Assembly: GCA_030612725.1 (NCBI GenBank)
Contig: JAUWNJ010000016.1
Location: forward strand, 1 to 64,000
Direction: 5' to 3'
Length of the DNA stretch: 64,000 bases
Source: Planctomycetales bacterium
Lineage (GTDB): Bacteria > Planctomycetota > Phycisphaerae > SM23-33
The notes under the pieces: generated by a model
Seen by the model: the letters and a program-made list of their open reading frames with translations, nothing else
Told to the model about the DNA's origin: nothing
Databases searched by the model: none
Shown here: in pieces, positions 1-9,049 of the stretch
Layout of the letters: each line of letters starts with the position of its first letter
Numbering within the stretch: the stretch's first letter is position 1
Translations under genes and position numbers: made by a program

Positions 1-64
1 CGCGACTGCAAGGGAGCGGTCATTAAGACTTTCGCACTGGTCTGACCGCTCCCTTGCAGTCGCG
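1..64. repeat. 22-bp perfect inverted repeat with 20-nt loop
   Basis: Bases 1-22 are the exact reverse complement of bases 43-64, with 20 nt between. The GC-rich arms would form a very stable hairpin in RNA or a cruciform in DNA. No T-run follows on either strand, so it is not an ordinary intrinsic terminator. It may be the end of an element that continues beyond the window edge. Confidence 0.85.
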
Positions 65-116
65 GCTCGTAGAGCACTTACCATCATTAATTAAATGCCG
101 ATGGTATTACTCCCCA

Positions 117-148
117 CCGCCATAAACACGGGTAGCGTCCCCAGGTTT
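117..148. repeat. 32-bp direct repeat, copy 1
   Basis: Matches 671-702 at 31 of 32 positions; the shared core is GGTAGCGTCCCCAGGTTT. A shorter degenerate version lies at about 190-225. The copies bracket the palindrome-rich stretch and end at the stop codon of the gene at 711. Function unknown. Confidence 0.8.
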
Positions 149-150
149 TT

Positions 151-173
151 GGTAAACAGTGTAACCGTCTTTG
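151..173. repeat. 23-bp direct repeat, copy 1
   Basis: Identical to 2432-2454, which lies in the trailer of the 16S rRNA gene. The two copies bracket the two unknown genes and the orphan antitoxin-like gene. They could mark the borders of an insertion downstream of 16S, but 23 bp may equally be a dispersed repeat. Confidence 0.7.
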
Positions 174-245
174 CCGGCGTCATCGCTCGGCTGGTCCCCG
201 GGTAGCGTCCCGGGGTTTCCCAGGTTTCCTATTTGTATTTTGTTA

Positions 246-305
246 AAAAACGGAGCCGAACTCCTAAGCCGATGCTGAAAGTCGGCTTGGGAGTTCGGTT
301 CTGTT
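246..305. terminator. Bidirectional terminator-like hairpin
   Basis: Arms 256-272 and 282-298 pair over 17 bp with one G-U-type mismatch. The hairpin is flanked by an A-run on the left and a T-run on the right, so either strand would give a stem followed by U residues. No gene can be assigned to it with confidence. Confidence 0.5.
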
Positions 306-331
306 TTTCAATAACCCACCTTCAATACAGC

Positions 332-417
332 AGGTAGGCTGGGCCGGAGCGAAGCGGAGTCCCACCTTTTTATGAGGTTGAAGGTGGGACTCCGCTTCGC
401 TCCGTCCCAGCCTACCT
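332..417. repeat. 37-bp near-perfect inverted repeat
   Basis: Arms 332-368 and 381-417 match at 36 of 37 positions around a 12-nt loop. The right arm contains GTGGGACTCCGCTTCG, which recurs almost unchanged at 27509-27524, and related purine-rich words occur at 503-517 and in the hairpin at 48091-48139. This suggests a dispersed palindromic element. Confidence 0.85.
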
Positions 418-670
418 ACTGGCTGCGGCGAGGGCTTGGGACAGTAGTCGTGGGCATAAGTCCACGGTAACCGGCTGCACAATCAGTCCAGCCCCAACGG
501 TCGGAGCGAAGCGGAGACTCGCCGTGGCGAGGACGTCGGAAAATCATTCGCTTTCTCCGCCGTCCCTTCGGGACTGATTCTGTAGCCGCACCTTTCCGGG
601 GGCTGAACCGCCCCCGGCTACCATCCCCCGACCCTCCGGGCCGAAACCCGCACGACCTACACGCTCCCCG

Positions 671-702
671 CCGCCATAAACATGGGTAGCGTCCCCAGGT
701 TT
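671..702. repeat. 32-bp direct repeat, copy 2
   Basis: Second copy of the repeat at 117-148, with one difference. It ends 9 nt before the stop codon of the leftward gene at 711-1595. Confidence 0.8.
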
Positions 703-710
703 CCAGGTTT

Positions 711-1595
711 CTAAAAGGCTATACCCCAGATTGGCAACCGCGATTCAATGTACTGCTGTAATAAGTAATACCGCACAGCCAGCTTGGAATTGCCTGCGTT
801 ACGGAACCGAAGGGCCTCGGATCGCACGAATTCGTACGCCATTCTAACCGTATCGCCACCTTTTAGGTCAGGGCCGAGCAGGTCTCGAAGCTCCTTATCG
901 AGAAAGTCCACGATCCAGCAACCGTCCACATCCTGACAGATGAACGAACGGCATGTTCCGGCAATCTGCTTCATGATCTCGGCGACTTCCCGGTCAGAAC
1001 TATACACCTGTCCGTCTGCCAGGAATTGGCGGACTGAGTTGGAGACAACTACACGCGGATAACCAGCGACTTCGCTCTCAAGATAATGGGCTTCAGCTAA
1101 ACCAGGGCCGTAGAAACTCTCATCTTCCAATTCGGCTCCAGTTCCGATACTGATAGCACCCCGCACGGGCGTCTTGGCCGCCAGCGACCAGAACATGGCC
1201 ATGCAGCAGGCTGCAAGTATCCGGTAGAGGGGTGTTATGGATGCGTCACCGTGAGTGTTCGGAATTGGGGAGCTAAACACAAAGGTGTCCGAGAACCGCT
1301 CCACCTTAACGCGGCACTCCTTGAAGCGATGATACTGTTTCTGCTTCTCGCTGGGCAGGGCAGTCAATTTGTCCGGCATCGTGCATTGTCCCAACTGCTC
1401 GAAGAATTGGATGAATTGGTCCCGGAACGTCAGGACTGTGCCTATTGTATCCTTCAACGCTTTGATGAAATCGGGTGTTACCTGCCTATCATCAGGCAGC
1501 TCTGCCCATTGGGCCAGCTTCTGCTTCTGACCGAGCACATCTATCAGGCAAACCACGTGATAACCCAGAAAGTAGTCGTCGTCTTTGCCGCTCAT
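711..1595 (-). CDS. Unknown protein with possible nucleotide-cyclase-like fold
   Basis: A 294-residue soluble protein with no signal or membrane segment. I chose the ATG at 1595 because AGGAGG lies 8 nt upstream; an ATG seven codons earlier would place that site inside the gene. Near the N-terminus is LIDVLG, later RFSDTF, then RGAISIG. Two Asp-bearing strands followed by RG.I..G recall the metal-binding layout of class III cyclase-fold proteins, but the Asp spacing (about 84 residues) is longer than in classical cyclases. The function is therefore unproven. It follows the gene at 1673-2065 in the same direction, about 77 nt downstream, so the two may be co-transcribed. Confidence 0.6.
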   Translation of the reverse strand: MSGKDDDYFLGYHVVCLIDVLGQKQKLAQWAELPDDRQVTPDFIKALKDTIGTVLTFRDQFIQFFEQLGQCTMPDKLTALPSEKQKQYHRFKECRVKVERFSDTFVFSSPIPNTHGDASITPLYRILAACCMAMFWSLAAKTPVRGAISIGTGAELEDESFYGPGLAEAHYLESEVAGYPRVVVSNSVRQFLADGQVYSSDREVAEIMKQIAGTCRSFICQDVDGCWIVDFLDKELRDLLGPDLKGGDTVRMAYEFVRSEALRFRNAGNSKLAVRYYLLQQYIESRLPIWGIAF

Positions 1596-1626
1596 ATCTT
1601 TTTCCTCCTGAATCATGGGAATTATG

Positions 1627-1688
1627 GGGACAGATACATAATCGCCCCTTTCATCTGTGCGCCGCCATCGAATTAAGGTATCTGTCCC
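1627..1688. repeat. REP/MITE-like inverted repeat
   Basis: GGGACAGATAC at 1627-1637 and its reverse complement at 1678-1688 enclose 40 nt. From memory, ends of this kind (a GGGGACAGATAC-like end) often flank IS200/RAYT-type transposase genes, but none is present here. The right arm supplies the last codons and is adjacent to the stop of the gene at 1673-2065. Confidence 0.5.
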
Positions 1689-2065
1689 TGTGTCTTCTGT
1701 GTCTTCTCTTTTGATGAGAGCCCTTCTTCAACATATCCAAGTTTGTCAATCTCTTTATCAATGATTTCAGTAAGGAAGCCAATATTATCTTCATCAAGCG
1801 GATGAATCTTGAATTCGACTACGGCAATAGCGTGACATGCTTCACGAAGAGTCCTAATTGGACTGTTGACTTCAAAGTAAAAATCTACCCTTTCTTGCTG
1901 CTCTGCTGGCGTATATACACGATGCATGCGCCTTTGGAATATGAGCGGGGCAATTTCGGCTTCTGTAGAACCCGGGGTTTTCTTTTGGGTAAGTTTGAAT
2001 AGTCTAAACTGCGTTCGAGCAATGCCACGAATAGACCACTTCGTAATGAAATTACCTAATCCCAT
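1673..2065 (-). CDS. Unknown 130-residue protein
   Basis: I do not recognise the family. The ATG at 2065 has GAGG six nt upstream. The protein is charged and soluble, with a basic N-terminal third and an acidic helical C-terminal half. Its last residues (about TQKTQGQIP) come from low-complexity DNA and the inverted repeat at 1678-1688. The original C-terminus may therefore have been replaced when that repeat arrived. It lies upstream of the possible cyclase-fold gene on the same strand and may share its transcript. Confidence 0.5.
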   Translation of the reverse strand: MGLGNFITKWSIRGIARTQFRLFKLTQKKTPGSTEAEIAPLIFQRRMHRVYTPAEQQERVDFYFEVNSPIRTLREACHAIAVVEFKIHPLDEDNIGFLTEIIDKEIDKLGYVEEGLSSKEKTQKTQGQIP

Positions 2066-2212
2066 AATTGCCTCAAGTTAGCAGCATACCTCAACAGCGA
2101 GAGAGGAGAAAGTTGGAACAACCGGAACGGCTTCCAATTTCAATTTTGCTTTTTGTCATCACCTCGATGTTGTATGTGCGGCGTCTGCTTTAGCGGCGTC
2201 GATTCGCTGCTG

Positions 2213-2338
2213 TCACTTTGCTCCCGCGGCGCGGAAGAAGGCGACTTCCTCGGCAGGCGTCATGCCCTTGACCTGTTGGCGGATATTCTCCTGGCAGGTT
2301 CGTTTCATTTCCACACAATCAAATTTCTTCTTCTTCAT
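2213..2338 (-). CDS. Orphan antitoxin-like small protein
   Basis: A 41-residue frame starting MKKKKFDCVEMKR and continuing with GMTPAEEVAFFR. It resembles a widespread family of very small proteins (K.FDCVEMK ... GMTPEEE...), which from memory are often found beside PIN-type toxins. No toxin gene lies on either side: the frame ends 148 nt before the next start. It may be a remnant or may act in trans. No strong ribosome-binding site is visible. Confidence 0.5.
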   Translation of the reverse strand: MKKKKFDCVEMKRTCQENIRQQVKGMTPAEEVAFFRAAGAK

Positions 2339-2390
2339 AATACCTGCCCCTGCGAACATTATAACACGTGCAACGAAAGCACAGCGCGCA

Positions 2391-2430
2391 AAAAAGGCCC
2401 CGCGCGGTTAGGCGCGGGGCCTTTATATAT
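2391..2430 (-). terminator. Intrinsic terminator of the 16S rRNA gene
   Basis: A 12-13 bp GC stem (2394-2405 with 2411-2423, loop GGTTA) is followed on the minus strand by six T residues. It lies about 200 nt past the 16S 3' end on the same strand. No 23S, 5S or tRNA sits between them, so the 16S transcript probably ends here as a single-gene unit. Confidence 0.8.
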
Positions 2431-2431
2431 G

Positions 2432-2454
2432 GGTAAACAGTGTAACCGTCTTTG
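2432..2454. repeat. 23-bp direct repeat, copy 2
   Basis: Exact copy of 151-173, lying between the 16S 3' end and its terminator. Confidence 0.7.
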
Positions 2455-2620
2455 TCATGCGTTGCCGCACGGCTGTTCTGCTTCGCCCGCCAATGGCGTG
2501 CTTCGCAGGACGAGGTTGTGTTGACTTATCTTCCGGGCAGATCTCTCTGCGTGGCGGGAGTTTACTCGGCCACAAAATTGTGGTCGATTGTTCTCGCCGA
2601 CCGGCGTCTAGATTTTCCTC

Positions 2621-4181
<1,561 letters not shown>

Positions 4182-4662
4182 ATCTATTGTTCTTATCGAA
4201 CCCGAAGGAACGATCAGTTCAACATAGGGTGATGCTGGTTTATCGGACAGGTTTCACCCTGCCAAAATGGTCAAGCCCGCAATCCAAAAGGACAACGAAC
4301 CAGGCCAACTCAAAATTCTGCTATGCTATCTGGCTTAATAAGCATCACGAGAACTTTGAGTCCGGACCCACCATCGTGAAATAGCAGGACCTTTTGCAGA
4401 ATCTCCAGGCCCGACAGCAACCGTGATAGATGCCGCCAAACCTGTCACATCCTCGTGACGATTACACTGTTCACTTGTCAAAGAACTTTTCCCTTCGACT
4501 CAACCAGCCGGGGGATTACTTCCAAACATCAAGGCGTACGATACACGTACCCCTCATTTCACACCTATCAAAAATGTTTCATTTACTGATGTTTCGTCTA
4601 TTACTATACCACCCTCGTTTTCACTCGTCAAGTGTTTCTGGAATGTTTCTGAAAAAATATTT
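4182..4662 (-). other. 16S rRNA leader region
   Basis: No gene is visible. The stretch runs from the promoter at 4603-4631 to the 16S 5' end, giving a leader of roughly 415 nt. A second TTGACA occurs at about 4474-4479 (minus strand) without a convincing -10 box. Confidence 0.6.
4603..4631 (-). promoter_or_regulatory. Sigma-70-type promoter of the 16S rRNA gene
   Basis: On the minus strand TTGACG (4631-4626) is separated by exactly 17 nt from TATAGT (4608-4603). Each hexamer differs from consensus at one position. It faces the 16S gene and begins about 30 nt past the end of the dehydrogenase gene. Confidence 0.8.
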
Positions 4663-5619
4663 TCACGACACAACGTTTATCGGTTTTCCCGCGATGAACG
4701 CAGCCAGATTCTCCGCGGTCGTTTGCATCAATCGCCTGCGGGCAGCCAAAGCCGCCCATGCGATATGCGGCGTAATCAGGCAGTTTTTTGCCGATAACAG
4801 CGGGTTTTCGGAGCTTATCGGTTCGGTCGAAACCACGTCCAGTGCAGCCCCTGCAATACGCCCAGCCTCAAGCGCATCGGCAAGATCAGACTCGACGATT
4901 AACCCGCCGCGAGAATTATTAATTAAAAAAGCGTTGGATTTCATCCGGGCCAGAAGTTCGCTATTGACCATTCCGACATTCTCAGCCGTCTGCGGGCAAT
5001 GCAAACTGACGACATCGGCTTCGGCGAATAATTCCTCAACCTCGATCCATTGGAACGGCTCGTACTCCGGCGGATTGGTTTGGTTGACGTCGGATGCGAG
5101 GACTTCCATTCCGAATGCGTGCGCCAGTTCGCCGACTCGCCTGCCGATCCTGCCGAAGCCGACGACGCCCATTTTCTTCCCGGCCAGTTCTACCAACGGA
5201 AAATCCCAGAAGCAAAAATCCGGCGACTCGCTCCATCGACCGGCCTTGACGGCTTGGTCGTGCGCGCCGACGTGATGGGCCAGTTCCAACAGCATCGCAA
5301 AGGTGAACTGCGCGACCGAGTCAGTCGCGTATATCGGAACGTTCGAGACCACCACGCCCTGGCGGCTGGCGGCTTCGACATCTACGACGTTATATCCCGT
5401 GGCAAGGACGGAGATAAATCGCAGGCCTGGAAGTTGCGCCAGCGTGTCAGCCGACAGCGGCGTCTTGTTAGTCAGCAGCACTTCCGCCCCATCAGCCCGC
5501 TGAAGAATCTCATCGGGCGCTGTCCGGTCATAAACGGTCAGTTGGCCTAGTCCTTCGACCGCATCCCACGGATTATCTCCGGGATTGAGCGTCTTTCCGT
5601 CCAGTACAACGATTTTCAT
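4663..5619 (-). CDS. D-isomer-specific 2-hydroxyacid dehydrogenase (glycerate/hydroxypyruvate type)
   Basis: A 318-residue cytosolic NAD(P)-dependent enzyme that would interconvert a 2-keto acid and a D-2-hydroxy acid, for example hydroxypyruvate and glycerate. The Rossmann motif GFGRIG is at 154-159. The catalytic triad of the family is visible as Arg237 (NNSRGG), Glu266 (STEP) and His285 (TPHIAW). Length is normal. GGA lies upstream of the ATG at 5619. It is the last gene before the 16S promoter on the same strand. Substrate cannot be fixed from sequence alone. Confidence 0.9.
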   Translation of the reverse strand: MKIVVLDGKTLNPGDNPWDAVEGLGQLTVYDRTAPDEILQRADGAEVLLTNKTPLSADTLAQLPGLRFISVLATGYNVVDVEAASRQGVVVSNVPIYATDSVAQFTFAMLLELAHHVGAHDQAVKAGRWSESPDFCFWDFPLVELAGKKMGVVGFGRIGRRVGELAHAFGMEVLASDVNQTNPPEYEPFQWIEVEELFAEADVVSLHCPQTAENVGMVNSELLARMKSNAFLINNSRGGLIVESDLADALEAGRIAGAALDVVSTEPISSENPLLSAKNCLITPHIAWAALAARRRLMQTTAENLAAFIAGKPINVVS

Positions 5620-5643
5620 AGCAAATTTCCTTTAAAAAAGAAC

Positions 5644-5733
5644 TTCACAGCAGAGCACGCAGAGGCCGCAGAGGAGTTGAAAATAGCCGAACCGAACAAC
5701 AATATTTTTCTCTGCGATCTCTGCGGTTCATTT
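5644..5733. repeat. Word-repeat hairpin element (GCAGAG words)
   Basis: The left arm (about 5648-5676) repeats CGCAGAG-type words and the right arm (about 5709-5730) carries their complement, around an A/T-rich centre. Pairing is imperfect. Same architecture as the elements at 7798, 10032 and 21140. Confidence 0.6.
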
Positions 5734-6052
5734 TGTTATGGTCTCTTATTCAAATTGTGTCGCGGGATTGTACCCAAAAGTCGGCGCCGTTACACGCATT
5801 ACGGACCGGTCAATAAAATTGGGCAATGATCAACGACCCCTACCCAGCCGACCGGCCGCGACTGGGGGCTACCGGCACGGATGGCCGCCATCCTCTACAC
5901 AAACCGGTTGACTTGATGGCACCGAGGCCAGACAATGGCTTCCAGCGAACGGTGTCTAGCCTGCTATAGCGGCAGGAATTGAGTCTCTTTTTCGTTGAGC
6001 ATGCAGATATTCCCGCTTAACGGAAAAATTCCATTCAATCACCTGTTGGGCG

Positions 6053-6058
6053 TATAAG
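6053..6058 (+). promoter_or_regulatory. -10 box of a probably leaderless gene
   Basis: TATAAG lies exactly 6 nt before the ATG at 6065, so transcription should begin at or next to the start codon. There is no Shine-Dalgarno sequence. The -35 region is weak. Confidence 0.45.
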
Positions 6059-6064
6059 AGAACA

Positions 6065-6958
6065 ATGGAACCAGATAAATTGAACCTTTCCCTTATTGAG
6101 AACAGCCACACCTTCATGACCGAGGCTGTGCGTAAAGCCATATCTGCACGAGAAGACATCCGGCAGTGGCAATTCGCGATTCTGAACCTCGTTCAATCTG
6201 TAGAACTCAGCCTGAAGGAACTTCTACGCCGGGAACATCCAGTCCTCATATTCGAAAACATCGACGCTCCACGCAATACGGTCTCCCTGAACCAAGCGCT
6301 GGCGCGAATTGAGAATCCGAAGATATTAGGAATCACCATTCCAGAAGACGAAAAGCGCAAGATTGCCAAGGCCGTCAAACTCAGAAACAAGATTACCCAT
6401 TTCGAATTCGATCTGACCGCCGAATATGCCATGGCAAAGTTCTCTGAGCTCTTCGCCTTTCTTGTCTACTTCCAGGGTCGCTTCCTGAAATTGGAGATGG
6501 ACGAAATTCTATCGCAGGATTTGCTCCAGTCTGTAATAGATATCGAGAAATGCTTCACAGAACTACGAGACAAGGCGGTACAGAGAATCAAAGACGAGGC
6601 AGTCTCGCAGGATCTTGTTTGGCCCTGCCCAAACTGCGGAGAAGAGACTTTCGTGATCGAAGATGATCAGAACGTGTGTTTCCTTTGCCGTGCCACTGCG
6701 GAGGTGACCGAGTGTCCACAGTGCGGGCAACTCTGTTTCGGTCACGAAATGCATGACTTCTCGGACCTAATTGACAGCGACTACTCGGAAGGACAAGTCC
6801 TTATCCACAATGACTACGGGTACTCTCGCTTCAATGCATGTCCAGAATGCATCGAGAAGATACGGGAAGACATAGAGCAGCAGAGGGCCGACGAGTATTA
6901 TCGCTTCATGGAAGAGCAAGAGTGGCACTCACGACGACAGCAATTGCCCGATATCTGA
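6065..6958 (+). CDS. HEPN-domain protein with C-terminal zinc ribbons
   Basis: A 297-residue cytosolic protein of two parts. The helical N-terminal half has the HEPN hallmarks: a first helix pair (QWQFAILNLVQSVELSLKEL) and the R-x4-H motif RNKITH at 107-112, the RNase active site in many HEPN proteins. The C-terminal half has Cys pairs at 188/191, 205/208, 217/220 and 259/262, arranged like zinc ribbons that could bind nucleic acid. It stands alone, with a likely leaderless promoter. The layout fits an RNA-targeting stress or defence effector, but no partner is visible, so the role is inferred only. Confidence 0.7.
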   Translation: MEPDKLNLSLIENSHTFMTEAVRKAISAREDIRQWQFAILNLVQSVELSLKELLRREHPVLIFENIDAPRNTVSLNQALARIENPKILGITIPEDEKRKIAKAVKLRNKITHFEFDLTAEYAMAKFSELFAFLVYFQGRFLKLEMDEILSQDLLQSVIDIEKCFTELRDKAVQRIKDEAVSQDLVWPCPNCGEETFVIEDDQNVCFLCRATAEVTECPQCGQLCFGHEMHDFSDLIDSDYSEGQVLIHNDYGYSRFNACPECIEKIREDIEQQRADEYYRFMEEQEWHSRRQQLPDI

Positions 6959-7127
6959 TATCCGGGGACACTATACACGGGAAACAACCGGGACGGTTCC
7001 TGTTTCTCCGACCATTTTCAGCATAACGTTAACATAAGCAGCCCATCATTCTCCGTCAACACCAATATAGGCGAGCAAATACCGCATGATTGTTTTCGTC
7101 TGCGGGAGCGTATAGACTCTCCAGCCG

Positions 7128-7481
7128 ATGAAACGCAGGCGGTTCAAGTCAAATTTCAGATTGCTTACGCATCGCCCTCTGGTTTTCGCACGCATTTATC
7201 GATGGGAGTTGTTGTTTCTGCTCGTCGGGGCGACCCTTGATGCTGCGACCACTGTCGTATTTATGCGCAAGCACGGACCCGACGCTGAGGTGCATCTCGC
7301 CATCCGTCTAGTGGCCCATATCCTCGGCCCAGTGGCCGGGCCTGTGCTGGGTAAAATCGGACAGGTCGTCTTCGTGCTGTTCGTCGCAAGCCTGTGGCGA
7401 CCCTGGTGCAAGTGGCTCATACTTCTCTGCGGCGGGCTTTATCTGCTGGCATCCGTCAGTAATCACTTCGTTTGGTTGTAG
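7128..7481 (+). CDS. Small membrane protein, DUF5658-like
   Basis: A 117-residue protein with a basic N-terminus and three hydrophobic segments (about 27-44, 62-87 and 91-112). The segment LLVGATLDAATTVVFM followed by a polar turn resembles small DUF5658-type membrane proteins. No clear ribosome-binding site lies before the ATG. Function unknown; I am fairly sure it is a real membrane protein but not of its family. Confidence 0.6.
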   Translation: MKRRRFKSNFRLLTHRPLVFARIYRWELLFLLVGATLDAATTVVFMRKHGPDAEVHLAIRLVAHILGPVAGPVLGKIGQVVFVLFVASLWRPWCKWLILLCGGLYLLASVSNHFVWL

Positions 7482-7540
7482 GCAAGCCTACCGACGGATT
7501 GCTATCCGTCGGTTCCGTCCACGTTCATGTGAAGTAAGCC

Positions 7541-7711
7541 TTATGCCGGGCTGATTGCTTCGGCCGAACATGCGTCGGCACATTGGCCGCAGTCGATGCA
7601 CAAATCCGCATCAATTACATAAATCGGGTCGCCCTCGCTGATTGCCTCAACCGGGCAGGTCTCCACACAGGTTCCACATTTCGTGCATGCATCACTAATT
7701 ACGTACGCCAT
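7541..7711 (-). CDS. 2[4Fe-4S] ferredoxin
   Basis: A 56-residue ferredoxin with two complete clusters of ligands: CTKCGTCVETC followed by P, and CIDCGQCADAC. It would carry low-potential electrons in the cytosol, pointing to anaerobic or fermentative metabolism. AAGGAG lies 8 nt before the ATG at 7711. The gene is monocistronic by position, with the membrane protein convergent on its left and a hairpin element upstream. Length is typical for clostridial-type ferredoxins. Confidence 0.93.
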   Translation of the reverse strand: MAYVISDACTKCGTCVETCPVEAISEGDPIYVIDADLCIDCGQCADACSAEAISPA

Positions 7712-7797
7712 AAATTACACTCCTTATAAAAACCGTTTCCGTAACTCAACTTCGCATTCTTTATATTATTTCCGCCTACAGGTCAAAAGGTTTTTAA

Positions 7798-7868
7798 GCA
7801 TTCAGCATTCAGCATTCAGCGGTCAGTAAGAAACGGATATAAATGCTGAACGCTGATTGCTGAACGCT
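7798..7868. repeat. Word-repeat hairpin element (CAGCATT words)
   Basis: The left arm (7798-7828) repeats TTCAGCA words. The right arm (7843-7868) is the complementary series of GCTGAACGCTGATT words. It fills the gap between the ferredoxin start and the gene at 7881. The same word class recurs at 9883-9914, 25791-25913 and 35660-35690. Confidence 0.7.
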
Positions 7869-7880
7869 AATCGCTATCTG

Positions 7881-8489
7881 TTATCTTCTCCAGAATTGCC
7901 ACCATTTCTTTTTGTTTTCGGTGAGAGTATCGTGCGTCATCCTTGCCGCCATTACTCGCAGATCGGGTAGTTTGCTTCTTATGTCGCGGAGCCTTTGGCG
8001 TGTGAATTTCTCAGGGTGTTCGGCAAATGCCTGCCTGGAGGCATCTACATAGAATGCCGATTCGGGGGGAAGTTCGTCGTCGGTGTAGAATTTCAGGGCC
8101 TCATCGAGGCACTGGGCTGCACGGAAACCGATCCGACGAGCCTCGACGTCCACAGCAGCGGCAGCCTTCTCGACCAGCATGTAGAACAGGCTTAACCATT
8201 GCCCCAGATCGATAATCCGGCTTGGATGAGGCGTCGGGTTAATCACTTCGGGCAGAAAGCGTTGCGGGTCGTCGGGGCGGTCTTCCGCCATGCCTGCCCA
8301 GTCGAAGAAGAATTTTTTTTCTGCCCGGCAGTGGACGCATCTGGCAAGGAGCATCCCGTCCGTATGATCGGTTTCGGAATTGTCCAGTTCTTCTGTAATT
8401 TCCCAAGGCCCGTCGGAGCAATTCGGGCACGGCGTAACCGTCAGGTACAGATGGGCTTCTTCCTGGCTATGTGCGTGAAGCGTCTGCAT
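7881..8489 (-). CDS. Unknown protein with zinc-ribbon-like Cys pairs
   Basis: About 202 residues if translation starts at the ATG at 8489, with GGAGAGG roughly 13 nt upstream. The frame stays open to 8690, but that part overlaps the lipoprotein gene and has shadow-like composition. The N-terminal region has CPNC and, 34 residues later, CVHC, a likely single zinc-binding knuckle. The rest is helical, ending in a Trp/Lys/Arg-rich tail (KKKWWQFWRR). It follows the lipoprotein gene by 61 nt and is probably co-transcribed. I do not recognise the family. Confidence 0.6.
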   Translation of the reverse strand: MQTLHAHSQEEAHLYLTVTPCPNCSDGPWEITEELDNSETDHTDGMLLARCVHCRAEKKFFFDWAGMAEDRPDDPQRFLPEVINPTPHPSRIIDLGQWLSLFYMLVEKAAAAVDVEARRIGFRAAQCLDEALKFYTDDELPPESAFYVDASRQAFAEHPEKFTRQRLRDIRSKLPDLRVMAARMTHDTLTENKKKWWQFWRR

Positions 8490-8550
8490 TGCTTTTCGCG
8501 GGCCTCTCCGTTGGATAACCTGATGAATTTTCAGATGGAGCCTGGCGCGG

Positions 8551-8961
8551 TCAATTTCTACGGCGACGACGCTCGTCAGGACGGCGACTATCATCGAAAC
8601 GGCGACGCTCATCAGGACGGCGACGAGGCACGACGGCAGGCTTGGCGGCAGGCTTGGCGACAGGTTTGGCGACAGGAGTATCCGACACATCGGGTACAGG
8701 TGTCGGCGAGGCAGTGGTATCCTCGCCGTCGGTCTTTTCTTCAGTCTCGATAGACTCTGCGTCGAGTTTGGCCTGACGGGATATTTTCTTCTGATCGGCC
8801 AGCAGGTTCTCGTCGGCGATGACGGTCAGAACGCAGACCGGACCGTCAATTTTCTCGTCGAACCTGTCTGCGTCTTCGGCCTGCCCGACCCTTTTCTCGC
8901 ATCCAAGGGTCAGGAATATCATCGTCGCGGCCAGAATTATCGTCAGTTGTTTCACCTTCAT
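8551..8961 (-). CDS. Predicted lipoprotein with Pro/Arg-rich tail
   Basis: A 136-residue protein with a short signal peptide ending in the lipobox LTLGC (Cys at about 21). The middle is acidic. The last 50 residues are low complexity: PVAKPVAKPAAKP followed by Arg/Asp/Glu repeats such as RRPDERRR. It is probably anchored in a membrane facing the periplasm. The positively charged tail could bind polyanions or cell wall. It is upstream of the unknown gene ending at 7881. Confidence 0.6.
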   Translation of the reverse strand: MKVKQLTIILAATMIFLTLGCEKRVGQAEDADRFDEKIDGPVCVLTVIADENLLADQKKISRQAKLDAESIETEEKTDGEDTTASPTPVPDVSDTPVAKPVAKPAAKPAVVPRRRPDERRRFDDSRRPDERRRRRN

Positions 8962-9010
8962 GCTCCCATTATATGGATTGGTTCCGGGTTTGGTTTGAAG
9001 TTTTCTTCTT

Positions 9011-9049
9011 TCCTGGTCCCAAGTCTCTAGTCCCTGTTCCCTATCTGTA
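9011..9049. repeat. Single-arm word tract (GTCCC words)
   Basis: Repeats of words such as GGTCCCAAGTCTCTAGTCCC between the lipoprotein promoter side and the amidohydrolase stop codon. It is the same word class as 24060-24099, 27466-27566 and 28840-28879, without a pairing arm here. Confidence 0.55.

Larger units (their letters stand above)
1..710. other. Gene-free accessory stretch rich in repeats
   Basis: I find no convincing coding region here; the open frames run through palindromes. It contains three inverted repeats (1-64, 246-305, 332-417), two copies of a 32-bp direct repeat, one copy of a 23-bp repeat, and a string resembling the 332-417 palindrome near 501-517. It reads as accumulated repeat debris left of the 16S rRNA region. 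Confidence 0.6.
5620..6064. other. Divergent intergenic region
   Basis: No gene seen. It separates the leftward dehydrogenase from the rightward HEPN gene. It holds the word-repeat hairpin at 5644-5733 and, at its right edge, the -10 box of the HEPN gene. Confidence 0.6.

Noticed and set aside
264-482. 72-residue open frame in the repeat-rich left end
   Set aside because: Runs through both arms of the 37-bp palindrome; composition reflects repeats rather than protein.
711-1595. Pycsar-type cyclase defence system
   Set aside because: Asp spacing is atypical and the neighbouring protein has no membrane helices or TIR-like features; only a possible cyclase-like fold is stated.
2153-2524. 123-residue rightward open frame beside the 16S gene
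   Set aside because: It crosses the 16S terminator hairpin and is antisense to the small antitoxin-like gene; no features support it.
4430-5275. 281-residue rightward open frame across the 16S promoter
   Set aside because: Its right part is antisense to the dehydrogenase gene and the left part covers the rRNA leader and promoter.
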